Assembly (NCBI GenBank): GCA_030323885.1
Contig: JASIRB010003681.1
Location: 62,001 to 126,000 of the forward strand
DNA length: 64,000 nucleotides
Origin: Branchipolynoe longqiensis
Taxonomy: Eukaryota; Annelida; Polychaeta; Phyllodocida; Polynoidae
Reading direction: 5' to 3'
The stretch's first letter is position 1; the number at the start of each line of letters is the position of its first letter. Below the pieces are notes generated by a model that did no database searches, had not been told where the DNA came from, and saw only the letters and a list, made by a program, of their open reading frames with translations. The position numbers and the translations under genes are program-made. Below are positions 43,325-53,625 of this stretch, one piece after another.

Positions 43325-45084
43325 TCACCAAAGTATTTTCTTTAACCAAGTCATTATCAATTCGTTTTTTGATTTACCATTCACTAATGCTGACCGTACA
43401 GTATTATTGTCTCTTATAAAAATAACGTTACTATTTTTCCAGTGGTGCGACCAACCGTCGCACCACTGGTTATTTGAAGGCATTAATACCTTAGCATAAC
43501 TTATGTAGAAACCAACTCTATGTAATATATTCATTAATTTTAGCTGGTTGTCAAGACAGTCCTGATAGGACTCACCAATTACCGCAAAGTCGTCCAAATA
43601 ATTAACGACCCACGAATTTCCACCGCGAACCGCATAGCGGTAAATAAAATCCGAAACTTTACTAAAAATGTATGGACTCGAAGAAAGTCCCATAGAGAGG
43701 CGGTTGTCAAGAAAGTAGTGGCGAGTTCCATTAATATCCTAAATTAAACCCTGTCTCTGCCTGTCAGAAGGGTGGATACTTATAGCGTGGTAAGCGTCCT
43801 GTATATCAACTACCACAATATAGTCATTTCCGTTAAGGTATTGACACTTTTATAGCTAATTTTACAACAAGTTTCTGACACAAAATTGTTTACCGACTTT
43901 AAATAAGGTTTACTACAGTCGACTATAGCCGTGTTCACACGGGCAATGTAAATCGATTCGTAGAAATCAACTTGTCTAGTTCGGCTTACATTTCTCGTGT
44001 GAACGGGCGTCTGAGTCGGATTAGGGCTGAATCGATTCGTGTGATGCGGATACTGTAAACCACCTGTGGAGGTCGATTACGTAAGCCGATTTCTGTGATT
44101 CGATTTATTTTGCCCGTGTGGACGCACTGAGGCGGATTAAGCACCTCACATGCATGCGCAGTCGAGAGCTTACTTTGTTGACTTTCCGGTCGATCAAAAG
44201 CACATATTATATAATTTAGTCTATAACCGCTAGCTGTGCACAGATATTTTGTTCAGCATTTATTTTTAGGGTTTCACTGCCCAGCAGAAGTTTTGACCGT
44301 TCCAAACCAATACGATTCATTAAATACATATCTAGGTCGAATCCACTCTCTCGTGGTGGCGCTGGTCAGACTGGACTTGCTCATGTGCAGATATCGACTT
44401 CCGGCCCAAGTAGTGCCCGTGTGAACGGGCAGCTAATTCGACTCCTGCTAACCGCCTTGGCTGAATCGCTTTAGATTTTGCCCGTGTGAACACGGTTTAT
44501 AACTCTGTAACCGCTACCAGTTGACTTTGGAACACAGAATAGGTTATTCGAGCAGGTTGGAAGCTTTTCAGTATAACTAATATATTCCTTTTCAATTTCA
44601 AGCTTTAATTTTTTTTCTATTATCTTACCCCGCTCTACATCATTGAAGTATGTGCAGCTGTTGTATTTATTATCAAAAGCTTGGTCAACAATTTTGAACC
44701 AAATATTGTGCCATGCAGGACAAACTCCCAGTCTGGATCTGTGTCACCCAGGTAGAAAGCTTCTACAAATACCTGACAAGGTCTCAATTGCGCGGTAACA
44801 TTGGCAATTTTGTGCAAACAACGACAAGTACCCTTGAAGGAGCTCAGCGTTACAGCAGACGTGCAACTATCCTTAAAGTCTGAATGTTTATCATAGGCTG
44901 TAATGACATATCCTGAACTAGTATTAGCAACATTTAACCATTCTGAGTTGATAGGAACCCAAAGAGACAAGGTTATTACACAATTATCCATGCAATTATC
45001 AATTGCGTTTTCAAAGCACCGACTGTTTACTGCAGGTGCTCGTAGCAGAGTAGGAGAAGCACACCCTTCCAACTTCTTACACAA
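43325..45084 (-). pseudogene. Reverse transcriptase relic of second YR element, split by MITE
   Basis: Upstream of the MITE the minus strand ends NNLFCVPKSTGSGYRVI. Downstream of it the RT continues with VDCSKPYLKSVNNFV, DIQDAYHAISIHPSDRQRQ, MGLSSSPYIFSKVSDFIYR and NYLDDFAVIGESY. Joining across the MITE restores the normal RT motif order, which shows the MITE arrived after the element. The 45084-44635 frame is the N-terminal extension, with no domain I recognise. RNaseH motifs are missing, so the downstream 42885-43324 region is decayed or deleted. Confidence 0.78.
43926..44498. mobile_element. MITE with GTGTTCACACGGGCAA ends, inside RT relic
   Basis: The left end is gccgtgttcacacgggcaat and the right end in reverse complement is AACCGTGTTCACACGGGCAA, giving ~18-bp near-perfect terminal inverted repeats. 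Subterminal 'gtgtgaacgggc' repeats occur inside. TATA flanks on both sides suggest a TA-type target duplication. There is no transposase. Confidence 0.8.
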
Positions 45085-45228
45085 CGTATAATTACTACCA
45101 TATTCTACCTCAAGGTCATTCCTAATTATTTTCGGAGTTATAATTAATTTATTTTCGGAGTTATAATTAATTTATTTTCGGATGTAACACTAGCTTTTAG
45201 ACTTTAATTTTAACCGCTTCTTACGCTC

Positions 45229-46190
45229 TCATTCTTTTCGACAACTATTGCGTTTGTGACTCCGACTACCGCATTTAGAACACCAGTGATCGAAGTGGCA
45301 TGTTTTTTCATCCCTGGTGCAACCATGCTCGCCATTGTAGGCGAAACACGGTTTTTTCCCGTCCCGAGTGAACAGACGACTTGACGCGTTAGAAGACGTA
45401 GTCCCCTTTTTTGTGTCCTCTCTCGAACGCATAATGCCTAAGTGCGAGCTAACTGCTACCACCAGAAAAAACCTCAAAACCACCTTTCTTTGCTAACTTC
45501 CGAACCCCGGTGTCATATGCTACATGAGCGGCATTTGTAAATTGATTAAGCTTAGCCTTAGAACACATATAACCAATGTGCTTAATTACCGCGTGGCATG
45601 CCTCAATGTCCATATACTCAGTAGTGTCCAGAAACCACGTGCACGTGGCCTCAACTATCTCATACACGTTCAATTCTTTAACTTGCTTACTGTCACATGT
45701 GTGGTGTTTCAAGGACCACTTATGTCTCCGTCGGCTCTCCTTGCTGGGCCTCCTCTTGCACGAGCTGGACGACGAAGACCTGCGACCGGATCCAACACCG
45801 GCGCACGTGCCTCGACTTGCTTCTACCGCACTCGTCCGGCTTGATGTCCAGCAGCCTGAGTTCGTCCTCCAGCCGCCTCTGTTGCTGCAACAGCGTCGCA
45901 ACCCGCTTCTTTCGCTCCAACGTCTCTACCTGGTCCTTCAAAGCGCGCTCCTCGGCCGCCAAGGTGTCCGCTACCGCACCCCCTGTCGCTCCATGCACCT
46001 TCTTCTTCACCTCCCCAGCCATGTCGCCCTGCTGCATTTCTATGTGCTCTGCACCCGCCAGAGGGTTTGCCCGAGTCGCCCTCTTGGTAGTTGTCACCAA
46101 ACGCACCGGGCACAACCCATTCACCGGCAACTTATGTTTCTTGCCGCAGGGCCAAGAATAGTCAGTGAGATGCTGCGCAGAGCGAAGCTG
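45229..46190 (-). pseudogene. gag: Gag of second YR element, with CCCH and CCHC zinc motifs
   Basis: The N-terminal segment (46190-45720 frame) is Ala/Glu/Arg/Leu-rich and probably coiled-coil (ERALKDQVETLERKKRVATL). A shift leads to the 45901-45449 frame with the conserved block ELNVYEIVEATCTWFLDTTE. A further shift leads to 45483-45229, where CFAYNGEHGCTRDEKTCHFD and the following H form a C-x8-C-x6-C-x3-H finger. A CCHC knuckle, CSKCGSRSHKRNSC, follows. The same two-motif order is kept in the relic at 30235-31735, so it is a family trait. These motifs probably bind the element RNA. Confidence 0.75.
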
Positions 46191-46197
46191 GGCAAAA

Positions 46198-46397
46198 CCA
46201 GACTTCAGTAGTGGGGTCAAGCGCAGCTGGAGACCGAATGACCAGCTTGGTGCACCGGGCAGCAGCAGGCGGCCTGCATACAGCGCTGCGAGTCCCCCTG
46301 GTGTCGAACCCAGGAACCACAATAGTGTAAATTAGAAGTAGCGTCGCCGGATCCCTCCTTGCCTTAAAGATGCATACAGGCGTGTATAAGGGTTATA
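46198..46397 (-). repeat. Split direct repeat A1 of second YR element
   Basis: Partner of 41640-41835. It precedes gag on the minus strand. Confidence 0.9.
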
Positions 46398-46399
46398 TA

Positions 46400-46475
46400 A
46401 TATTTCACATCGTCCCATAGCCCCCTGGCTAATCATAGCAGGGGGAGAGGTAGTAGCACTTCCACCTTTGTTTTC
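46400..46475 (+). mobile_element. Diverged DIRS-like terminus fragment
   Basis: The phrase tatttcacatcgtcccatag, then ccccctggctaatcatagca and a purine run, follows the same order as the DIRS left terminus at 36072 (attttacctcggtactaagc, ctctggctactcgcaggg). The similarity is partial. It abuts repeat A1 of the second YR element. Confidence 0.4.
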
Positions 46476-46688
46476 TTTTTTTGGGGGGTAAAGTATTTAT
46501 TCATCTGAATATGACATTTGTCAGTGCCAGAGCACTGGTCTTCCGGCCATCTTACTATTGGAATTGACAGTCTAAATAATCTAAGTTTGGTCAGTGCTGT
46601 ATTAGTCACAGAGCCGATCCTGTTGAATTAAGGGAGTGGCTCCTGCTATATAATGTACAGCACCAGTCACTATAGTTCATGCAAAAAT

Positions 46689-46754
46689 GGGGAGCAGCAC
46701 CGAGTATACATCTTCTACTCGGTGCTGCTCCCCGAGTAGAAGGTGTATACTCGG
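46689..46754. repeat. Twin alternative hairpin
   Basis: 46689-46706 and 46716-46733 form a perfect 18-bp stem (GGGGAGCAGCACCGAGTA and its complement) with a 9-base loop. 46700-46720 and 46734-46754 form a second stem of 21 bp with one mismatch. The two structures share bases and exclude each other. Confidence 0.75.
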
Positions 46755-47019
46755 GGCAACTCAAACATTCGGTGTGGGTTACATTTGTTCTCTTATAAAA
46801 CAAGTTAAGTTTATAGTTGACAAGACATTTGTCTTATATAATGTTCAATGTGTTTAAACAGATTGATAGTTGTGTAGGATGTTTGGTGTGTTGATGGTTT
46901 GTTCATGATGGTTAAGGGTGGTGGCAGGGGAGGGGGCCCCATTGGGGTGGGTGGTAGGGGGAAAAACCGACAGGAGAGCAAGCGAGGATGCGGGGGAGGG
47001 GCAGGAGCTCAGGGCTTTG
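46755..47019. other. G-rich tract next to LINE 3' end
   Basis: About 46917-47005 is strongly G-rich on the plus strand (ggcaggggagggggcccc, ggggtgggtggtaggggg). This could form quadruplex structures. No gene is seen. Confidence 0.5.
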
Positions 47020-48540
47020 CTAGTAATTACTGCAGTAGTCGTTCAAGGGCCTGAATAACCACGTGGGCTCTATATGCATTTTTGAAGGCAAGTATTGTTT
47101 GTGTTTTCTGACTCTGATAGGGAGGTCATTCCACATGACACAACCTTTGTAGATTGGTGCTCCGATATATTTATTTGTTGAAGGGTGTGGTACATTGAGG
47201 ACAGTGGAGGCTCCTCTTCTTGTTATTCTATTTGTGCGGTCAATGAATTTTTCCGTCTTTTGCACATTTGTGCATTAGTGCCATCAGTTGTTGGTCCCTT
47301 CGTTCTGAGAGAGTATCCAATTTTGCTTTCTTGTGCAGTTCAGCCACACTGAGTGTCTTGCCTTGGTAAACTGTTCTCAGAGCCCGGTTCTGAATTCTTT
47401 GCAGTTTGATCTTTTGTTGTTTTGTTAAGAGCTCATATATGATGTCATTGTAATCTATAACAGGCAATATTGTTGTCTTGTACAGGAGCAGTGCAGTGTT
47501 TTCATTTATGAATTTCCTTAATTTCCTAAAAGTTGTCAGTTTTAGTGCCAGTGTTTGATTCAGTCTTGCCAATTGTCGGTTCCCCTTTAGAGTGGAGTCA
47601 AGAGTTGTGCCCAGGTATTTGCAGGAGTCCACTTCACGAAGTAAGGTTCCACCCATTTGTAGTTGGATTTGATTGAGGGGCTCTTGTTTTTCTCATTTTC
47701 ATCCTATAGATCGCATCTCTTTCTTGGCACTATTTACTGTTAGTTTATTTTCATGGCACAATGTATTCACCTTATTTAGCACAATGTCTGTCTGGGCTGC
47801 AGCTGCCACAATATCTCTATTGTGTACTGTGAGTGCCTTGAGATAATTTGTAAAGGAATTATATGATTTGTTGCCTAATCCAGCTCTTGCTACTTTCTGC
47901 ATCAGGATCTCATGGTCAATTGTATCAAATGCCTTCTTGAAATCAGGGAAGACAGTGATTGTTAGTTCACCTTTATCCATGTTGCCCAAAAGTTCATCCA
48001 GTAGAGATGCCAGAGCCCCTGTTGTGGATTTGTTTTTCCTAAATCCATTTTGCTGGTAGGTCAAATAGTTGGATGATTCAAGGAATGCTTTAACTTGGAC
48101 ATGTATAATCTGTTCAATAATTTTTCCTGGAACTGGCAGGATTGAAATTGGTCGCAGTTCACTGCAGTATCTTGGGATTGGGGATTGGGGTGACTGTAGC
48201 TACTTTCCATGCATCATGGAAGATGCCTGTTTTAATTATTAATTTGTACATATGTGTGAATTCCCTAATTAATGTTATTATTGCCATCTTTATCAGGGCA
48301 GTACTGATGCCTTTTACACCAGACGATTTATAGGATGATATTTGATTTGTTCTGTCTAGGATTTCATCACAAGATGTTTCTTGGAGTTCATAGTTGTGGT
48401 TATTTAGTTTGGTTTGGTAACATTTTTGTTGGGCTGTTCCTCGGTTAAATTTACTGGCTAACCTTTCTCCTATCTCGATGAAATAGTTATTGATTTCTTC
48501 AGTAAGTAGGTTATCAGGTATCATGTTGCCAGATTCTTCA
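47020..48540 (-). pseudogene. LINE reverse transcriptase and C-terminal part
   Basis: Frames 48524-48159, about 48140-47699 and 47656-47020 follow each other with shifts. After SFTNYLKALTVHNRDIV the sequence jumps to QTDIVLNKVNTLCHENKLTV. The segment from the GVPQGS motif to the YxDD loop is therefore missing, an estimated 80-100 residues by comparison with family order. The remaining thumb region is well kept. The enzyme cannot be active. Confidence 0.85.
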
Positions 48541-48569
48541 TTGGAAAGGCATTGGCCTGGTTTTCTGGT

Positions 48570-49700
48570 TCAATCTGTTTGAGTACATGCCAGCATTTTT
48601 TGGCATTGTTTCGATGTTTGTATATGGTCTTTTAGGAATCTTGCTTTGGCTTTTCTGACTTCATTTCTTGTTTTCCTGGTCATACATTTGGCTATGAACT
48701 CATCACCAGGGTCTTTTGATATTTCAAATTTGTGTCTGAAGTAGTCTCTGTCTTGTTGTAGTTCTGTTAGTTCATCATTAAGGTACCCAGCTGTGTTAGT
48801 TCTAATAGTGAGCTCTACTAGGGGACAGTGCATGTCAGCTGCTTTTGTTATTGTTGTGTTAAGCATTTCCCAGCATTTGTTTGGGTCTTGTTCCACTAGG
48901 AGCCTCTTTGGTTGAATTCCTGCATTGAGTTTTCCAATTCTCTCTGATCACAGTTTCGGTATGAGCATCCCCAGTAGGTGGCAGATCTCTTGTCATTCCT
49001 TATTTTCATTTTTAGTATGTATATTGGTTTGTGGTCACTTATATTATAATTGATAACTCCTGTATGGGTGCAGTGCTTAATATTGGTGAATGCTAGGTAT
49101 ATTGTTTTGTCAGAGGTTCTGGTTGTCCTGGTTGGTTTGTGTATCATTTGCTGGAGCTCATGATCTGCAGCACATTGTTTCATTGTTTCCCACAGAATCT
49201 GTTTCTTTTCATTGTATTCCACATTAAAGGCTCCTAGTATGAGTATCTCATATATGTCCATGTTGGTTATTTGTCTCTTTGATTCGTTTAGACGGTCAAT
49301 TCCTTCAGTTAGATTGCCATCTGGAGGCCTGTATATGTTGCGGATGAGTATACTTTTGGTGTGAGGTCTGATTACAATTGCCTATCGTAGTTTGATGTTG
49401 CAGTTGGAGAGGTTAAGGTCCTCATATTTTGATGTATCAGTGCTCATTTAAAAAATAAATTCCCAGTCCACCTCCTTGTCTGGTTTGACCATCTGGCCGC
49501 TTTGTTTTTCTGTCGGCTCTCTTAAACTGGTAGCCTGGTACACTGGCTAGTCTATCTTCCATGTGACTGTTGAGCCATGTTTCCGATATTGTCAAGACAT
49601 CAAATCCTGACTCAGGTAGGTCTATCCTTAGCTGGTCAATCTTGTTGGGGAGACTTTGTATCTTTAGATGGCCAATCTTGAAGCCTGGTTGGCCCTTCAG
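48570..49700 (-). pseudogene. LINE APE-type endonuclease
   Basis: Recognisable endonuclease motifs run from about 49690 to 48990 across several frames. A key Asp in the GDFN motif is Ala (GAFN), near 49230. The SDH motif is intact. The segment 48896-48570, between endonuclease and RT, is Lys/Arg-rich, as in CR1/L2 elements. Confidence 0.8.
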
Positions 49701-49989
49701 TTATGTCAGAGGAAGTGCAGTAAAAGTAGGTGGCCCATTAACCACCAAACCTGGGTCCTCGCAATTGCTCTCCCATGCATGCAACCCCCCCCCCTCCCAC
49801 ACCCAAGGACCCGCCAACCCCCATATGTGTAAATATTGGTGACTGTTGTATTGACATATTTATTTGTTTATCTTAGTGAGTGTTGGGTGTTTATCTGGGC
49901 TGCGAATTTGTATCTTAACTTTTTAAATTATATTTATGCTCTTATATAGGGTATAGGTGTGTGTCGTAGGGGGTAAAGGTGTGTTTTCG

Positions 49990-50110
49990 GTGCGTCCGTT
50001 ACAGTCCGGTTCTCGTCCGGTACATGTATGGTACTTGTCCGTTGGTGTTCGTCTCGTCCGGTTCTCATCCGGTACATGTATGGTACTTGTCTTTTGGTGT
50101 TTGTTTCGTC
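49990..50110 (+). repeat. Two-copy tandem repeat, about 53 bp
   Basis: A unit containing tccggttctcgtccggtaca and tgtatggtacttgtccgttg recurs immediately with minor changes. It lies just before the gypsy relic. The interval 49702-49989 has no gene; a C-run occurs near 49786. Confidence 0.6.
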
Positions 50111-50189
50111 CGGCGGCCTTTGACCCAATTACGGTCCATTTTGATACATTTTGATACCGGACACGACCGGACTAGAAAATTCTTTGTCC

Positions 50190-52175
50190 CATTCATTCCC
50201 AGAGCAGTGTACAAACAATTGAACGACATGACGCTTACGCCACCGCGATGCCATCTCATCAAGTACACAGGGCAATGAGTAAAGCCACAAGGGGAGACGA
50301 TCTTCGCAGTCCGTGGGCATCAATTACGATTTCAAGTCACCGAGACCGGGAGCCCCCTACTAGGAAAAAATGGGTGTGTCATACTGAAGCTGATCGCATG
50401 TGTGGACAGCACTCAGGCTGCTGACACAAGTGCTAAAAAATTGGTAAATTCCCGAATCCATATCAATAAATATGTAACACCGATAATTGATGGCCCTAGA
50501 GGAATAGCATATGCCATAATTAATGATGTACGCAAAGAATTGGATAGAATGTTAAGCCTAGGAGTAATCGTAGAACAGATTGAATCCACTCCATGGGTGA
50601 ACTCGATCACTATTGTAAGGAAATCTGGGAAGATCAGAGTGTGCTCAAACCCAACAAAATTAAACAAGGCCTTACAAAGAAGGCCATACCCCACATGTAT
50701 AATAGAAGAAGTAGTAGCAAAAACATGTGGGCTGAAGTATTTTTCTGTAAAAGACGCCAACAGTGGGTATTGGCAAGTTCAATTAGATGAGAGCTCAAAA
50801 TTGTGCACTTTCAATACGCCATGGGGTAGATATCGATATACATGATTACCATTTGGCATAAAAACAGCCGGGGATATTTTTATCCAAGAAATGAGTAACA
50901 TATTAGGTGACTTAGAAGGCGTCGATGTTATCACAGATGACATGCTAGTATATGGTAAAACAATTGATGAACACAACACCCAACTAAAAGCAGTATTAGA
51001 GAGAGCTAAAGATGTCAATTTGAAACTAACCCTAACAAATCTAAGATTTGTCAGTCACAAGTAAATTATGTTGGGCACCTACTAACTCAAGAGGGACTCC
51101 TACCTAGCAAGGATCGCATACAAGCAATAATAGATATGCCTACCCAAAATGACAAAAAGGCAATCCAATGGTTTCTAGGTATGATTGGGTACGTCAGTAA
51201 ATTCATCCCTAACATGGCTGAATTAACAAAGCCATTACGGCTTGTTCTCAAAAAAGATATAGCATGGCATTGGCAAGATGAGCAAAGCAAATCTTTTGAT
51301 AAACTCAAAGAGTTATTAACTAAGGCTCCCGTTCTAAAATATCTGGCCATGGGGCAACACTATTTCAGGAAAACAAACCGGTTGCCATGGCATCCAAAGC
51401 TTTAGATAAGACACAATCAAATTATGACATGATAAAAAAGGAGCTTTTAGCCATTTGTTTTGGATGTAAGAAATTCCATGACTACATATACGGAAAACAG
51501 GTAACAATACAGACTGATCAAAAGCCACTTGTGTCGATAATGACTAAACCTATACATAAACTCTCCGCATGAATGCAACAAATGAGAATGAGATTGTAAA
51601 ACTATAACTTGGCAGTCATAAATGTTAAAGGCACACTCATGTATTTTGTAGATGCAGTCTCCAGAGCCCATACCAAATACCACAATACAAGGACTAGGAG
51701 CCTCACCGGCACAATTGTTGATGTCCGGTAAACTAAGATAAAAAATACCAAAATTAACAAACCAATTAAAACCAAATGTACAAACATCAAAAAGAAGAGA
51801 AATACAGAAAATACAACAGAACCAAAAGAAATACTTTGATAAACATGTAGGACACGCCCACAAAAGGTTGAACACAGTCGATGATATAAGGTACTTGGAC
51901 CACAAAGGGGCGTGGGCCACAGGAAACATAATCAGATCACAGGTACCAGGTCCGCAAGATTACATTATAATGAACTCGCAAAACAAGATGATTAAAAGAA
52001 ATCGAAAACACATTTTCAAATCTGATAAAAATACCACACAAACAGTAGTACCATGGATACCGACAGCAAATTATAACAAGCAGTCGACAATAATCCCAAA
52101 CATGACTTACACAACACGATATGGCAGAATTATTCGCCCAGTAAAAAGTCTAGGTTTTCCATCAAAAGGATAGAG
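50190..52175 (+). mobile_element. Degenerate gypsy relic related to the nested element
   Basis: The RT reads VNSITIVRKSGKIRVCSNPT, FSVKDANSGYWQVQL, LPFGIKTAGDIFIQEM and GVDVITDDMLVYG, parallel to 8200-9430 in the nested element. A protease remnant starts near 50190. RNaseH pieces (ASKALDKTQSNYDMIKKELL, TDQKPLVSIMTKPIH) follow. Most of integrase is deleted near 51660-51720, where the sequence jumps to the C-terminal segment (DIRYLDHKGAWATGNI). No LTRs are recognisable. It has many stops and shifts and is old. Confidence 0.82.
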
Positions 52176-52534
52176 AAGCACAAAACACAGAAGCAGAACA
52201 ACCCAATCTATAAAGACATAACATGATCTACTATAAAACAAAAAATCATAATAAAATAAGATCATATATGTAGTTACGCTATTAATTGCTATGCCTATGT
52301 ATTGTTATTTATTGATGCTTATAAGGAATTGTCATATTTACACATGTATTAAATACAGCCAGCAAATGTAAAAAACAGACGTTCCAAATATATTACACAT
52401 TTGCATTTAGTGTATCACCACAGTTAAAAAAATAAACATGTGTGTTAATAGACCTATTTCAATGTTTACAAACATTGTGTATGCGCGCGCAGCTCGGCTG
52501 CAGAACGAAGGCCCACTGCCACTGAGTTAGGATA
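52176..52534. other. AT-rich gap, no gene seen
   Basis: Between the gypsy relic and the gag-env relic. No LTR match to either neighbour is visible by eye. It changes abruptly from AT-rich to GC-rich near 52480 (gcgcgcgcagctcggctgca), which may mark the edge of the next element. Confidence 0.4.
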
Positions 52535-53590
52535 GTGGGGGAAGAACGGCTGGCTATAAGAAGCGATAGACTTAAAGAGGAGGAGAGAGCTGTAAGGGAT
52601 CTCAGGGAGCAGGGAAGGCAGATAGCCACGGTGGATGGGTCAGATCTGGGAGTACTGAGGACCTGGGTAGAGCAGGTGGGCAGAGCGGGTAGAGTGGCTG
52701 GGGCAAGGGGAGTAGATGTGGTAAAGTTTGCACTCAGCCACTCCAAGGGGAACCTCCATGAGGTCATATACTCAGTATATGAGAATGATGCCGATAGTTC
52801 ATGGGGGGAGGTCAGGGAGCGACTGGTGGGACTATTCTTAACCGCCAGGGAAGCCACTGCCTTGGTTGATATCGTGTTCACATTGAAGCAGGAGAAAGGA
52901 GAGCTGATGTCGGCGTACTGTATGCGATACAGTACGGCGGTTCAGAGGGCGTGGCCAGAAAAAGGGTTGGTAAAAATGGGCGCAGTGCATGACATGGTGA
53001 TTAAGAAGTTTGAGGACTCCCTGATTGAGCCAGTAGTGCGGTTGGCTGTGCGCCTGGCCAAGTCCGGTAGCCTAGAGGCTGCCATGACGGTGGCCAGGGA
53101 AAATGAAGAAGGGTTGGCAGGGCCAGGGGGCAGGCTGACCGGGGCCCATAGGAGGGAGGAACCCATGGAGATAGGGGCCATGGAGGGCCAGGCAAGGGCG
53201 GAGCCTGGGGCATCCGCCGTAGACAGGGCTGCCTTTAAAACACTCCAGGGGGAGATAAAAAGCCTCCGAAAAATGATGGTAGAGCGTACAGAGCGCCCAG
53301 TGCAAGCTGCCCAGGTGGCAGTTGCACCGGTGCCACCCTCCACAGTGGTGGTACAGATGGCACCCAATCTACCCCTCCATAATCAGGTGAATAGAGGCGA
53401 AAATAGAAGGGCGCCGCGCCAGGTAGTGGGTCGCTTTCCTAAACAGGGTTTCCCGGTCCCGGATACAGTAAGGTGTGGGTATTGTGCCCACAATTATCAC
53501 CGAGACTATATCCATACCCATCAACAAAAATGTAGACAGGTGCGCCAGAGCGCACCCGCACGGCGGGGCCCTGTGCAGTCGGGAAACTAG
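52535..53590 (+). CDS. gag: Gag-like protein of env-bearing element
   Basis: An open frame of 351 codons follows an upstream in-frame TGA. The first codon is GTG, so the true start may be lost. A capsid-type region spans residues about 35-190, with GARGVDVVKFALSHSKGNLH, WGEVRERLVGLFLTAREAT, KGELMSAYCMRYSTAVQRAW and FEDSLIEPVVRLAVRLAKSG. A C-terminal CGYCAHNYHRDYIHTHQQKC gives a C-x2-C...H...C zinc motif in place of the classic knuckle. It would have formed the particle shell. Confidence 0.75.
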   Translation: MGEERLAIRSDRLKEEERAVRDLREQGRQIATVDGSDLGVLRTWVEQVGRAGRVAGARGVDVVKFALSHSKGNLHEVIYSVYENDADSSWGEVRERLVGLFLTAREATALVDIVFTLKQEKGELMSAYCMRYSTAVQRAWPEKGLVKMGAVHDMVIKKFEDSLIEPVVRLAVRLAKSGSLEAAMTVARENEEGLAGPGGRLTGAHRREEPMEIGAMEGQARAEPGASAVDRAAFKTLQGEIKSLRKMMVERTERPVQAAQVAVAPVPPSTVVVQMAPNLPLHNQVNRGENRRAPRQVVGRFPKQGFPVPDTVRCGYCAHNYHRDYIHTHQQKCRQVRQSAPARRGPVQSGN

Positions 53591-53625
53591 GCCAGGCATC
53601 AGATCTAAGACCGTGTATTCATCGG

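Larger units (their letters stand above)
41355..46397 (-). mobile_element. Second split-direct-repeat YR retrotransposon (PAT/Ngaro-like)
   Basis: Terminal plan on the minus strand: A1 (46397-46198), ORFs, B1 (42101-41835), A2 (41835-41640), B2 (41619-41355). A and B pairs are nearly identical and in direct orientation. Inside are Gag with CCCH and CCHC motifs, an RT with YLDDF, and a tyrosine recombinase. A MITE interrupts RT at 43926-44498, and RNaseH is not recognisable. Its terminal sequences are unrelated to those of the 24384-29227 element, so this is a different family with the same architecture. Confidence 0.88.
47020..49700 (-). mobile_element. CR1/L2-type LINE, internally deleted
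   Basis: On the minus strand the order is an APE endonuclease, an RT and a C-terminal tail. The endonuclease begins near 49690 with IGHLKIQSLPNKIDQLR, then TISETWLNSHMEDRL, IYRPPDG, a LILGAFNVEYN motif (GDFN expected) and ISDHKPIYI. The RT shows SILPVPGKIIEQI, QQNGFRKNKSTTGALASLLD and FPDFKKAFDTIDHEIL. The region that should carry the YADD catalytic loop is absent. The tail has YKTTILPVIDYNDIIYE and GCVMWNDLP. Several frameshifts and stops occur. It is a dead copy in the intron, in the sense direction of the 7TM gene. Confidence 0.88.
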
